In this document: positions 23,589 to 33,847 of the stretch, piece by piece
Numbering within the stretch: the stretch's first letter is position 1
Layout of the letters: every line of letters starts with the position of its first letter
NCBI GenBank assembly: GCA_002344125.1
Contig: DDTQ01000002.1
Location: forward strand, 90,147 to 154,146
DNA from: Ignavibacteria bacterium UBA2360
GTDB taxonomy: Bacteria; Bacteroidota; Ignavibacteria; Tepidaquicellales; OLB5
Direction of reading: 5' to 3'
Length of the DNA stretch: 64,000 nucleotides
Position numbers and translations under genes: made by a program
The notes under the pieces: model-generated
Told to the model about the DNA's origin: nothing
Seen by the model: only the letters and a program-made list of their open reading frames with translations
Database searches by the model: none

Positions 23589-24744
23589 TCCTGCTTGTAA
23601 AACAATACAGCATTTCATCTGCCGCTACAAATAGATATTCCTTCCAGACTACCGGTGATGTTTTCACTTTGTTTTCCAGCATACTTTTCCACAGCACCTT
23701 ACCTGTCAAAGCATCAAGTGAATAAATATAGCTGTCATATGATGATACATAAATATAATTGCCTGAAACCACCGGGCTGGAAACAACTGCACCGTATGTT
23801 ACGGCTTTCCAGCTTACTTCACCGCTTAACAGATTAAGCGAATAAATGCTGCCATCAACACAGCCGGTAACAATGTTACCGTTGCCATCTATCGCTGAAC
23901 CTGCTATCATTTTTGTATGCAGATTCACTTTCCAGTTGACTTTGCCTGTTTCAAGTTCTATTGAATAATAATTTGAATCATCACAACCCAAATAAGCATT
24001 CCCTTCGTATATCAGCGGAGTGGATATCACAGGTAACCCGGTCTCGATCTTCCATTTTTCAGTACCCGCAGTAATATCTATTCCCATGATGTTGCCTTTA
24101 TCATTGCCCAGTACAGCCGTACTACCGTTGACTGCGCAGGTTGAATGAACAGGTGACTTTGTATTGTACTTCCAGACTATTTTCCCGCTGGCTGATTCAA
24201 GTTTATAAAAACTTCCGTTCAAGTTGCTGAAGTAAACAAAACCTTCATGTAAAATAGGTGATGTTTGTATATCTCCGTAGTTCTTCCGCCAGTTAATTTC
24301 ACCTGAAACAAGGTTATACGATGCTATGGAATATTTTTTATCTCCGGCAAAAGTAAATATCACATCATTTCCAAGGATAAGCGGCGCAGTACTGCAATCC
24401 TTACCCAAAAATTTTAAGTTGCCAATTTTCCCGCCGGTATTTACATCAAACGTGAACAATTCACCCTGCAGAGCGTTAACAAATACAACCGCATCGCTTG
24501 CTGTTATTCCTGATGGCCCGACTCCGCCTTCCAGGTTATAATCCCACATTAAGTTAAGCGGTGGTGCAAGTATGAATTTAGATACATTTTGCTGCTGCGG
24601 TGAACCCCCGGCCATTAACCAGTCATCCGGGCTTACCGTTATTCTTTTATCCACAGTTATACCTGAACATCCCGTTATGTAATAACAGATATTTAAATGG
24701 ATCAATATCAGCAAAACGTATTTTAGAATATACTTCCCGGTCAT
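23569..24744 (-). CDS. PQQ-like beta-propeller lipoprotein (BamB-like repeats)
   Basis: 391 residues. The signal sequence ends in lipobox YITGC, so it is lipid-anchored. The body is made of ~40-residue PQQ-type blades with the recurrent form 'Y-LDALTGKVLWKS', 'LETGKVNWKVN', 'ASGKIVWKYN' paired with 'V-G--VYVSSYDSYIYSL'. BamB-like propellers are scaffolds at the outer membrane, but the similarity here is to the repeat and does not prove a BAM role. It is the first gene of a two-gene minus-strand unit with the PEGA protein. Confidence 0.85.
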   Translation of the reverse strand: MTGKYILKYVLLILIHLNICYYITGCSGITVDKRITVSPDDWLMAGGSPQQQNVSKFILAPPLNLMWDYNLEGGVGPSGITASDAVVFVNALQGELFTFDVNTGGKIGNLKFLGKDCSTAPLILGNDVIFTFAGDKKYSIASYNLVSGEINWRKNYGDIQTSPILHEGFVYFSNLNGSFYKLESASGKIVWKYNTKSPVHSTCAVNGSTAVLGNDKGNIMGIDITAGTEKWKIETGLPVISTPLIYEGNAYLGCDDSNYYSIELETGKVNWKVNLHTKMIAGSAIDGNGNIVTGCVDGSIYSLNLLSGEVSWKAVTYGAVVSSPVVSGNYIYVSSYDSYIYSLDALTGKVLWKSMLENKVKTSPVVWKEYLFVAADEMLYCFTSRNVEKKF

Positions 24745-24854
24745 TTGTTAATTTAATAAACTATAATGTTTTTTAAAAGGGGGTAATTGGAAATTATTAA
24801 TTTGAGAGTATCCGTTGCGAGCATACCGGTGGTTAGTTCAATCCAAAAAAAAGC

Positions 24855-24949
24855 GGGCTGTTTCAAAAGTACATTGTAATTCCCGTGAACAGGAACCATG
24901 AAAAATTTTGTCATAAAATTTTTCACATACAATTCTTTCGAAACAGCCC
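24855..24949 (-). repeat. 95-bp nested inverted repeat: MITE-like element or composite terminator
   Basis: The ends are GGGCTGTTTC and GAAACAGCCC, with similarity continuing inward (AAAG, ATTGTA). Inside is a perfect 11-bp palindrome TGAAAAATTTT / AAAATTTTTCA (24899-24925). On the minus strand the second end is followed by GC and eight T (24844-24852 region), so it would also work as a rho-independent terminator for the M43 protease gene that stops at 24957. Confidence 0.7.
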
Positions 24950-24956
24950 TGTAATT

Positions 24957-26912
24957 TTACTTAACCAATATCATTTTTCTTGTATCTGTAAAGCTTCCTG
25001 CGTTGATCCGGTAAAAATAGATACCGCTGGAATAATTTGAAGCGTTCCAGTCAACCGAATATTTACCCGCAGTCAAGTCCTGGTTCACAACTAATTCTAC
25101 CAGATTTCCAAGCACATCATAAACCGCTACCTGAACCTTTTTATCACCGCTGATATTCGGGATATCAAAGTTGATCTTTGTTACAGGATTGAACGGGTTT
25201 GGATAGTTATTGTACAATGCAAACCTCTGCGGAATTTCAGATGAAATTACCTGTATGCCAATTGGTGATCTTACAAGTGATACTATTAACGAATTTACAG
25301 ACTGAAGTGAATCAATTCCGTTGTATGCCCATGCGCGCCACGTGCATCTGACCGAATCTCCGGTTACACCCATCTGCACTGCAATTGAATCCAGTAAACT
25401 TCTCCTGACTGAAGCAACAGAATCAACACCGCTGGAATTGGCTGTGAACAGATAGTCAGTTGACCCGCCTATTTTTCTTAATTTGATCTTGTAGTTTACC
25501 GTATTATTTGTTGAACTCTTTGACCAGCTGAAATTAACCGTTGATGTATCTCCGGAATTTACCCCAAGCCTGGTAAATGTGGGCGGATTTAAAACATTAA
25601 ATGATGACATTTCGGCACCGCGTACTCTTATATAAGATGTCTTGGTCAATGAATCCGCGCCAAAGCTGTTGCTAATCCGGAGTTTTACCGTATATAAACC
25701 CGGTGTTGTATAAGTAACCGATGGATTCTGCGAAGTGGATGTTGAAGGAGATCCTCCTGCAAATGTCCACTGCCAGCCTGTCGGTATTCCTGCTGACTGA
25801 TCAGAAAACTGCACAGGGTTATTGTACTCAATAGATAAACTATCTGCTTTAAACGAACATATCGGTGAACCGCTGATGTCTATGTGTCCGTTTGATGACT
25901 GGATAGGTGCCCTGGGTCCGCCTAATGCTGAATTCATCCTTACCAATTGCCCCTGCGTAAAAAGATTCATACACGCGTCATCAGTATAATCCATATAGTT
26001 CATGAACATTACGCCCGGTGCGCTGGGAGAACATGCGTCAACTGTAGGATAAGTAGGGCATCCATAGTACTCGGCACCCTGGTTAGGTGTATCACCAACC
26101 AGATCAGAGCCGCCGCAGGAACCGTTATCATCGCCCCAAATATGGTAAAGCCATAACCAATGTCCCACTTCATGCGTAGCCGTTCTGCCTTTATTAAAAG
26201 GCGGTGAAAGTGTTCCTACTGTGCCAAAATAATTGTAGCCTATAGCAACACCATCCAGTGCGGCGCTGCCGCCGGGGAATGTCGCGTAACCGAGAAGCTG
26301 GCTTCCTAAATTAGCTGCCCAAAGATTCAGGTATTTATCTCTGTCCCACCCGTCGCGTCCGCCTGAAGCAGTGAACTTCAATGCCGAGCTCTGTCCGAAT
26401 TCTGTTATACTTGTTTGTGTACGGGTTATTCCAAGCGTTGGATTGCCGTTCGGGTCGCGTCTTGCCATCTTAAATTCTATCTGGCAATCAGCCCCAAGTG
26501 ATTTCCATGGTGCAGGCGTATTTACAGTATCAGCATTCAGCCTTCTGAAATCTTTATTCAATACATCTATCTGGGAAAGTATCTGGTCATCAGATATATT
26601 CTGCGCAGGCGTATTCCATACAACATGAACTACAACAGGAATTGTTATTACAAGTCTTTCTCCATCTCTTTTTCCGTGTTCTTTGGCGAATTTTTCAACA
26701 AACTTCTCCATTTCTGCCATCCTGGTTCGGTAAGTTGGGTCCAGTTTATACTGCATTTCCAGATCTTCCATGGCACCGCAGGTTCTCCTTAGATTGTTCA
26801 AATTATCCTGAACGTTATCAGAATATACTGTGGTTTCATTGCTTCTGAAAGCAATTGCTGCTATCATAATAACAGCGAAGAGGGAAAGTGTAAAAATAAT
26901 TCTTTTTGTCAT
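24957..26912 (-). CDS. T9SS-sorted M43 (cytophagalysin/pappalysin-type) metalloprotease with PKD domain
   Basis: 651 residues: signal/anchor segment ~1-25, propeptide, catalytic domain ~85-345, PKD domain (~350-430, SIEYNNPVQFSDQSAGIPTG, TYTTPGLYTVKLRISN), a fibronectin-type-III-like domain (~440-555) and a sorting domain from ~570. The zinc site is HEVGHWLWLYH, followed by a Met-turn MNYMDYTDDACM. Residues H, E, H and H are intact; the glycine usual in HExxHxxGxxH is a tryptophan. Secreted protease acting on proteins or peptides outside the cell. It is followed by the hairpin at 24855. Confidence 0.9.
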   Translation of the reverse strand: MTKRIIFTLSLFAVIMIAAIAFRSNETTVYSDNVQDNLNNLRRTCGAMEDLEMQYKLDPTYRTRMAEMEKFVEKFAKEHGKRDGERLVITIPVVVHVVWNTPAQNISDDQILSQIDVLNKDFRRLNADTVNTPAPWKSLGADCQIEFKMARRDPNGNPTLGITRTQTSITEFGQSSALKFTASGGRDGWDRDKYLNLWAANLGSQLLGYATFPGGSAALDGVAIGYNYFGTVGTLSPPFNKGRTATHEVGHWLWLYHIWGDDNGSCGGSDLVGDTPNQGAEYYGCPTYPTVDACSPSAPGVMFMNYMDYTDDACMNLFTQGQLVRMNSALGGPRAPIQSSNGHIDISGSPICSFKADSLSIEYNNPVQFSDQSAGIPTGWQWTFAGGSPSTSTSQNPSVTYTTPGLYTVKLRISNSFGADSLTKTSYIRVRGAEMSSFNVLNPPTFTRLGVNSGDTSTVNFSWSKSSTNNTVNYKIKLRKIGGSTDYLFTANSSGVDSVASVRRSLLDSIAVQMGVTGDSVRCTWRAWAYNGIDSLQSVNSLIVSLVRSPIGIQVISSEIPQRFALYNNYPNPFNPVTKINFDIPNISGDKKVQVAVYDVLGNLVELVVNQDLTAGKYSVDWNASNYSSGIYFYRINAGSFTDTRKMILVK

Positions 26913-26932
26913 AATTTAATTCCTGATTCTTT

Positions 26933-26968
26933 TTTAAAAAAAAGCCTGCCAAACTGCAGCAGGCTTTT
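26933..26968 (-). terminator. Rho-independent terminator of the interrupted carboxypeptidase gene
   Basis: Stem AAAGCCTGC (26941-26949) / GCAGGCTTT (26959-26967); on the minus strand the stem is followed by a run of T (complement of 26933-26940). It lies between the stop at 27005 and the M43 gene start. Confidence 0.8.
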
Positions 26969-27004
26969 AGTGAAGTTTATAAATATGTTATAATATGAAA
27001 CTCT

Positions 27005-29440
27005 TTATTTAACCAATATCATCTTCTTAACATCTGTAAAGCCGTCCGTTTCTATCCTGTAAAAGTAAAGACCGCTTGAAAGTTCCGAGCCATTGAATTC
27101 TATCTGGTGGTAACCTGCATCCACGTTTCCGTCTATCAATGTTGCCGCAACTTTTCCTAAAACATCAAACACGCTTATTTTCACATAGGCTGCCTTTGGC
27201 AGCTGGTATTTTATTAATGTTGAAGGATTGAACGGGTTAGGATAATTTTGAGCCAGTGAGAACTGAACCGGTAATCCGGTATTGTTGGATATACCTGTAA
27301 TACTGCCAACACAGTATTTTGAAATATTTATGTCATCCACATACCAGCCATCAGACTGCAGACCCGCGTCACTGGTTAACCTGAAACGTACTTTTAAATT
27401 GGTTGATCCGTTTGCGTATGCGGATATATCAAATGTCTGCTGGGTCCATGTGGTACTTGAACCTGAATACTGCTTAACAAGCTGCCAGTTGGCTCCGCCA
27501 TCATTTGATACTTCAACCCTGCAATAATCATAATCAAGCTCAGTCACATACCTGTGCCAGAAACTCAATGTTACAACCGGATTGGCATTTACATTAAGCG
27601 GCGTTGTCAATGTCATATGAAGATCACAATTTGCGGGGTAATTGCCTGAAGGGCTTTCAGTAAACGATGTTGGCGCTGTATGAGATTGCGCCGTTGATGT
27701 ATTCCAGGTGCTGGCCGTTCCGCCTGCTGTCCAGTTAGCGAATGAAGAAGCGTTATCATCTATTACAACTATTGGAGTTGGTGTACCTACCGGTATGTAA
27801 ACACCCTGTGTATATATAGTAGCTGTATCAAGTTTGATTGTAAGAAAACACGGAATGTAGCAATTATTTGCCGCTCCGCCTGAAACCGTAAAATTAAACG
27901 TTGCGCTATCCTGCTGCATTATACCCATATTATAATTCAGCTACTGTGTTGGGATAGTTACATTTGCGTTTGCCGGGGTCAGGATTATTTTAGTATTGTT
28001 GGCTGTCATCACACCTTTGTTCTGAAACCTTACTTTAAAACTGCCCGAACTGCCCGGAGTGTATGTTGGCTGATTGAAAGCTGAACTGAGGTAGTTTACA
28101 TAAGGCCCTGCTACAAGCGTAATATACTGGTTTGCATGAAGCATCCCCTGCGCAAGCGGAATGATCTGGTTTTGTGCCGGCCAAAAACTTGTTCCGGTTT
28201 CAGGGGTGATACTGAATATCTTGGTATGACCGGAATCATTGTAATACCAGTCATCAGTGCCGCCTCTTACTTCATAACCAACCGTTTGTGAAGGAAAACC
28301 GGCGGTATAGCCGTTTATGGCTTTCATGTCATTCAGAAATATATTGAAAATCGCGTCATCAGGTGTGCCAACGGGATCCTGCCAGCACCACGGCTTTATC
28401 AAAAAATTGCCGTAAGTGTGTGCGCTGAATGCAGTTTTGAAATTCCGAGAATTCACAAATGCTTTTATGTTCTGTGTCTCAAGTTCTGAAAATGGCAATG
28501 TCCCTCTGTATGTTCCCTGTCCTCCGCTGCACGCATCGGTACTGGAACCGCCATTGGGTGAATTCCAGAATTGGTAGGTACCAAAATTTCTGTTTGGGTC
28601 AACAGGTCCGCAGGTTAAACTTGGCGGACTTGTAAGATGTTTATTAGCTCTCCACATTCCTCCGCCGGTTGGATTGGTTGTTTGATTATGAACATAACCA
28701 TCAGCATTAAAAACCGGTATCCAGTATATTTCCCTGTTATTCAAAATATATCTTGCAATAGGATCTGAATTATAATTTTCAAAAAGCCAAAACATATAAT
28801 AGAATTGCGTCTCCATACTCTCAGGTTCGCGTGCATGTATCAATGCATGCATCAGCACTTCAGGCCTTCCTGTAGGCGCATTCGGACCGTTTGTTACCCT
28901 TACACACCACATCTGCCTGTTCTCGTATGTCGTTCCAACTGAAAATTTTTCTGATATGAACTGCGGATACCACATTCTCAAAGAATCAAGTTTGGCCACA
29001 ACTTCATTATATGTCATATAACCGCCCATTGAGCCGTATATCGAATGTGTTATATTATCCTTAACATAAGTCTGGATCATCTGGTCATTCATTTCAGCAT
29101 TTGTCATTTTTGGCTGCGCATTGTAATATGTCATCCAGTCGTCAACAAGTATCTCGTAGCCAACCCCGGACTTCCTCAACAGGTCAATTTCGTATTCAGA
29201 AAGCCATGCATCAAGAAAGTGACCCAATTTTGAATTAGCGTGATCTATGTGAAGCCCCGCATCTGACAATCTTTTAAAATCATTATCGTTTGCCGCAAAG
29301 ATCCTGACTTGTGAATATTTCTGTGAAGCTTCTGTGATATTTTGCTCTTCAAAGCCAAATGCATTGAATGTAAAATATGCCGTTACACTTAAAATTGTAA
29401 ATAAAGCTAAGGTTAGAACAGTAGTTTTATAGCTCTTCAT
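27005..29440 (-). pseudogene. M14 carboxypeptidase with T9SS domain, interrupted by an in-frame TAG
   Basis: One reading frame of 812 codons is cut once by TAG at 27941-27943. Upstream part (27944-29440, 499 residues): signal segment, prodomain, complete M14 domain with HAREPES (His and Glu zinc ligands), SAHTYGN (third ligand) and TPETG (catalytic Glu). Downstream part, in the same frame, continues LNYNMGIMQQDSATFNF, a MAM/jelly-roll-like domain (WYVDDINI) and a sorting domain (QNYPNPFNPSTLIKY). The tandem paralogue at 29623 is unbroken through the matching place (FNYNF...QDSLTLNF). As written, the protease would be made without its secretion signal at the C-terminus. TAG is used as a normal stop elsewhere here. 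Confidence 0.85.
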
Positions 29441-29574
29441 AATAAATAGTAGTAATAATTGGAATAATGATTTAATTTAACGGTTTTTCAATGCTAAATC
29501 AATCATTTAAATTTTGAGTAACTTAGGGGTTTTAGTTAGTAATTTCCGTATATTTTCCCCCAAAATACAATAGA

Positions 29575-29597
29575 AAAGGGCGATTTTATCGCCCTTT
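29575..29597 (-). terminator. Rho-independent terminator after the second M14 carboxypeptidase
   Basis: Perfect 10-bp stem AAAGGGCGAT / ATCGCCCTTT with a TTT loop, 26 bases beyond the stop at 29623, with a short T-rich tail on the minus strand. The rest of 29441-29622 is the AT-rich leader of the interrupted gene. Confidence 0.75.
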
Positions 29598-29622
29598 AAG
29601 ATCTTACTGATTCAGCTCAAAT

Positions 29623-32091
29623 CTATTTAATGAACATCATTTTCTTAACTTCACTGAAATCTCCGGCTTCCATCTTGTAGAAGTACATTCCCGATGCCAA
29701 ACCCTTTGCGTCAAAAGAAACCTCATAGCTCCCTGCCGTTTTATGTTCATTAACCACGGTTTTCACAACCTTGCCCAGCATATCATAAATTACAAGCTTA
29801 ACATTCACGTTTTCCGGAACCTGGTATTTGATAACAGTTGAAGGATTGAACGGATTTGGGTAATTTTGTTCCAGCCCGAAACGAAGCGGTATCTGCTGAT
29901 TATTGCCTGTTGATGTTAACGCATCAGGATAATTGGAAATTTTTATGTTATCAACATACCAGCCATCGGCAACTGTGTTGGTATTAGTTACTACTGAAAA
30001 CCTTATCTTAAATGTCGGAGAAGCATTTGCCAGTTCAGTTATATCAAGTACTTCCTGCTTCCACTCATTTTGTATGCCGTAATAGTATTTTATCGAATTC
30101 CATGTTACACCGTTATCACTCGATACATCCACGTAAGCGTTATCAAGTATATCTATGTTGTACCTGTGGTAGAAGCTAAGTATTGTAACCGGCATAGATG
30201 ATACATTTCTTGCCGTCGTCAGAGTCATTGTTCTGTTGGAACTGTTGCCGTAGTTTCCTGTCGGACTTTCAGAAAATGATCTTGTCGGCGAATAAGACTG
30301 TACCGTTGTTGTATTCCATCCGCCTGACATCGTCCAGTTTCCGTTACCGTTTTCCGCGCTGTCAGAAAGTGTTGTCGTTCCGTTACCTATACAAACATAG
30401 ATCTTCTGAAGGTGGACTACGCTTGTATCATTTTGTTTTATTCTCAGCACTATCGGTAAACCTGAATTGTTTGGCGCTGAGCTCAGGATATTGAAGTTCA
30501 GCGTGAGGCTATCCTGGTAATATGAGTTAATAAAATTATAATTAAATGAAACTGATGAAATATTTATAAACGGACTCTGTGACGCAAGTTCAATTTTTAC
30601 GTTTTCGGCGGTAAGTAACCCTTTATTCTTAAAATGAACTTTTATGTTGCCTGATTCACCTGCTGTATATGAAATTTTATTCAGCTGAGTATTAACGGGC
30701 GCAACATAGCTGCCGCATGAAAGCGCAAAGTATGTGTTTGACCATACCGTACTCTGCGCAAGCGGGAGTATTCTGTTCTGAGCCGGCCAAAAGCCGTCAG
30801 TTCCGGTTCCCACTTCAGGTGTCATAGCGATTATTTTTGCATGACCCGAGTCACTGTAATACCAGTCATCGGTTGTGCCTCTTACTGTATAATTTACTGT
30901 TTCCAGTGATCTTCCAAGTGTATAATGATTATGCAGTGCCATATCAGCGGAAAAATGCTGGAATGTATTCTCATCCGGTGATGGTAACCCTGAATAACCC
31001 CAGGGTCTGATAAAGTAATTGCCGTATGTATGGTAGCTTAATGCGCCTTTAAAATTCCTTGAATTAACAAAATTCATAGCATTCTGTGTTTCAACCTGGT
31101 CAAACGGCAGGTCACCGCGGAAAGTCTGATCTCCGCAGGTTGTTGTGGAACCCGGTCCGCCGGGTCCGCCAAAATTCCAGAATGCATATGGACCGTAATT
31201 CCTGTTCATATCCGCGCCCGTACCGCCTGTGCAGGGTTTGCGGCTGATACGCCACATTCCGCCGCCATTCGGATTTGTTGTCTGGTTATGAAGATAACCA
31301 TCAACATTAAAAACCGGAGTAAAATATAATTCCCTGTAACGAAGTATATAAGTTGCCAGCGGGTTTATATTATAATTTTCAAGCAGCCAGTAAATAAAAT
31401 ACATGTTTTGTGTCATACTCATTGGCTCTCTTGCATGTATCAGTGAATGGAACCAAACTTCGGGCCTTCCGGTTGGTGCATCCGGAGAGTTGGATACTCG
31501 TACTGTCCACATTTGATTACCCAAATGTGTGCTGCCAATCGAAAACTTCGTTGAGATAAGTCCCGGGTATTCCAGCTTCATGCTGTCAAGCTTATTTATT
31601 ACCTGCTGATATGTCATGTAACCGCCCATTGAGCCGTATACAGAGTGTGTTATATTGTAATCAGATGTTGAGTTTTCAATTGCGGCTCTCATTTCAGATT
31701 CAGTCATTTTAGGAAGGGCATTATAATATTCCATCCAGTCATCTATTGTGATCTGGTAAGCAACCCCTGATTTTTTTAATTTTTCAATTTCAGATGCAGA
31801 TAACCATGTTAGTAAATAATCGCCGAAATTCTCAGCGTGGTCTATATGCAAACCGGCTGATTCCATTTTTTTCGCGTCAGCTTCGCCGTTCACAAATACT
31901 TTCACCTGTGAATGCTTTTCATCCTGCTCAACTACACCCGGTTCAGTATGGACTGAATGATTATTAACTATCGGGCTTTGAGTAAATGAATCGTATTGCT
32001 TATTCTCTTCCTTTGTGTTAAAACCGTATAAAGCCAGTATCAATACAAGAATAACTGCAACAGTTGAATAAAGTGTCCTGCGTGTTTTCAT
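29623..32091 (-). CDS. T9SS-sorted M14 zinc carboxypeptidase
   Basis: 822 residues. N-terminal membrane/signal segment (~5-23), prodomain with the paired phrase GLHIDHAENFGDYLLTWLS, M14 catalytic domain ~130-460 with HAREPMSM (His, Glu ligands), SYHTYGN (third ligand) and TPEVG (catalytic Glu). After it come an adhesion-like domain (~475-570), a MAM/jelly-roll domain (~575-725, WYVDNIKIS) and the sorting domain (QNYPNPFNPSTVIKY). It is a tandem paralogue of the interrupted gene downstream, sharing the whole domain order. Predicted to trim peptides outside the cell. Confidence 0.93.
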   Translation of the reverse strand: MKTRRTLYSTVAVILVLILALYGFNTKEENKQYDSFTQSPIVNNHSVHTEPGVVEQDEKHSQVKVFVNGEADAKKMESAGLHIDHAENFGDYLLTWLSASEIEKLKKSGVAYQITIDDWMEYYNALPKMTESEMRAAIENSTSDYNITHSVYGSMGGYMTYQQVINKLDSMKLEYPGLISTKFSIGSTHLGNQMWTVRVSNSPDAPTGRPEVWFHSLIHAREPMSMTQNMYFIYWLLENYNINPLATYILRYRELYFTPVFNVDGYLHNQTTNPNGGGMWRISRKPCTGGTGADMNRNYGPYAFWNFGGPGGPGSTTTCGDQTFRGDLPFDQVETQNAMNFVNSRNFKGALSYHTYGNYFIRPWGYSGLPSPDENTFQHFSADMALHNHYTLGRSLETVNYTVRGTTDDWYYSDSGHAKIIAMTPEVGTGTDGFWPAQNRILPLAQSTVWSNTYFALSCGSYVAPVNTQLNKISYTAGESGNIKVHFKNKGLLTAENVKIELASQSPFINISSVSFNYNFINSYYQDSLTLNFNILSSAPNNSGLPIVLRIKQNDTSVVHLQKIYVCIGNGTTTLSDSAENGNGNWTMSGGWNTTTVQSYSPTRSFSESPTGNYGNSSNRTMTLTTARNVSSMPVTILSFYHRYNIDILDNAYVDVSSDNGVTWNSIKYYYGIQNEWKQEVLDITELANASPTFKIRFSVVTNTNTVADGWYVDNIKISNYPDALTSTGNNQQIPLRFGLEQNYPNPFNPSTVIKYQVPENVNVKLVIYDMLGKVVKTVVNEHKTAGSYEVSFDAKGLASGMYFYKMEAGDFSEVKKMMFIK

Positions 32092-32125
32092 TTATTTTAA
32101 CATGATTAGTTTTTTGTAATTGCGT

Positions 32126-32154
32126 AATTTAGCTAAAACAGTTTGCTTTAACAA
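32126..32154 (-). promoter_or_regulatory. Possible sigma70-type promoter for the M14 gene
   Basis: On the minus strand: TTGTTA (32154-32149), 17-base spacer, TAAATT (32131-32126), about 35 bases before the start at 32091. The -10 box matches only four of six consensus positions. Confidence 0.35.
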
Positions 32155-32213
32155 TTAAATTAGTGCAAAGCATCTGTTGCATATAAACCTATGTTATACC
32201 TTAATTTAATCAT

Positions 32214-33725
32214 TTACTTGATTAAAACCAGTTTTTTTGTGGATGAGTAACTTCCTGAAATCAATGTGTAAAAGTACACTCCGCTTGAAAAATTACCCGC
32301 GTTGAATTTGAGCTCATACTTACCGGCATTAACATAGCTGTTAAGCAGAAGGGAAACCTCTTTGCCGGTTATATCAAACACTGAGATCTTTACATCACCT
32401 GCTGCTGGAATTTCAAACCTGATATTCGTTTCAGGATTAAATGGATTTGGATAAGCATCCATCAGTCTGTATTGCGATGGCATTTCAGTATTCACTGGGG
32501 AAATACCAACCGGTGTCCATAATGGAAGGTAATCAACAACTCCCAATGAATCGATATCCGGATGATGAAAAATGTGTGCCTCTACGCTATCCAGTATCAT
32601 TGTTCCCCAGAAATTATTTTCAGCTTTAATAGGTTGCGGAGTATTGTTGTAAAAATCGTAAAATACTCCGCTGTTTGAATTACTGTGTATCTGGTTCATA
32701 CCAATGTAATTAGTATCAGATATGCTCAAATCACCAAACACCGGTGCCGCATTGCTTTGCAGGGTAACACCCCATAAATTCCACCTGATAATATTTTTTG
32801 ATACACGCGCGTTTACACCTGAACCCACAAAATTCAATCCGCTGCCTCCACTCAGAGGCAATCCCTGAATATTATTGCTGTCAATTGTGTTTCCCCTGAT
32901 TATTGCATTTACGCTGCCGTTAAGCGCAATGCCATACCGGTTTTTTTTAATCAAATTATTTTCAGCAATTAATGTAAGTGTACCCGTTGGAAGCGCTGCA
33001 ATTCCGCCTGAAAGCACTGAAATACCTATAATAGTACATCCCCTTATCACAGTTGTACCGGCGCCTGATTGGCCCAGGTTTATCTGAGGCACATTTCCGC
33101 TTGTCAATACATTTTCAATGAATTGAGAGTTCGTAATTTGCGGTGCGTTTGCTATGTTTGAACCGCCGGCAATTGCAGCACGGTAATTTCTGTAGAATAA
33201 ACAGTTTGTAACCACTGCGTTTGAATTAAACAGGTTCAGCGCAGGCGTAGTTAATGTTGCGCCAAAACAGTTATACCTGAAAGTACAATTTGTGAACTGT
33301 GGACTCACATTCAGCAATCGCATTCCATTCATGCTGTATTCAAAAATAAATTTATTGAATGAACTATTTATACCTGCTCCATCCAGTCTCAATTCATAAA
33401 ATTTTTGTGTTGTATCAATGGAGGAAAACTTTACTGAATCTGAGGGGTTCACAATAATTGTACCGTTTACAAGAAATACAACATTATATGCAAGCTTCAC
33501 CGTTGAATTTGTGAGAATTTTCAGCGTGTCAGTTGATGATACCGTTAATGTATCATTAACGAAATACGTACCTGATGAAAATGTCACCACTCCGCCTGAA
33601 TTTGAAACAAGATCGTTCAAATTCCAGCTGACCGAAGAACCGGGTGTGGAATAATTAGCAAAAACCGTGTTTACCGATAGGAATGAAATAAGGATTGCCG
33701 TACAAAACAGAAATATTTTTTTCAT
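32214..33725 (-). CDS. T9SS-sorted right-handed parallel beta-helix protein
   Basis: 503 residues. Signal peptide ~1-23 (cleaved near VFANYS). Residues ~45-400 show beta-helix rungs of ~22-25 residues typical of pectate-lyase-like/NosD folds: 'NSQFIENVLTSGN', 'IIGISVLSGGIAALPTGTLTLIAENNLIKKNRYGIALNG' style steps (here quoted in pieces), 'AIIRGNTIDSNNIQG'. The sorting domain starts near 415 and is slightly variant (MDAYPNPFNPETNIRF in place of QNYPNPFNP). No catalytic residues can be identified, so it may bind or cut polysaccharide. Confidence 0.85.
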   Translation of the reverse strand: MKKIFLFCTAILISFLSVNTVFANYSTPGSSVSWNLNDLVSNSGGVVTFSSGTYFVNDTLTVSSTDTLKILTNSTVKLAYNVVFLVNGTIIVNPSDSVKFSSIDTTQKFYELRLDGAGINSSFNKFIFEYSMNGMRLLNVSPQFTNCTFRYNCFGATLTTPALNLFNSNAVVTNCLFYRNYRAAIAGGSNIANAPQITNSQFIENVLTSGNVPQINLGQSGAGTTVIRGCTIIGISVLSGGIAALPTGTLTLIAENNLIKKNRYGIALNGSVNAIIRGNTIDSNNIQGLPLSGGSGLNFVGSGVNARVSKNIIRWNLWGVTLQSNAAPVFGDLSISDTNYIGMNQIHSNSNSGVFYDFYNNTPQPIKAENNFWGTMILDSVEAHIFHHPDIDSLGVVDYLPLWTPVGISPVNTEMPSQYRLMDAYPNPFNPETNIRFEIPAAGDVKISVFDITGKEVSLLLNSYVNAGKYELKFNAGNFSSGVYFYTLISGSYSSTKKLVLIK

Positions 33726-33847
33726 TTATTTAACTTGCTATGTTTACTTTGTTGTTAGCCTGCAAATTAAAGTTTATGCAATTGATCTGAAATGCTATTT
33801 TTTGTATTATTTTTAACTCACTTAAACATAATTATTTAAATTCCAAT

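Noticed and set aside
27941..27943. Amber codon read as an amino acid (recoded genetic code)
   Set aside because: TAG is a natural final stop of the TonB receptor (5710) and the propeller gene at 8045 (9334), and no other gene here has internal TAG.
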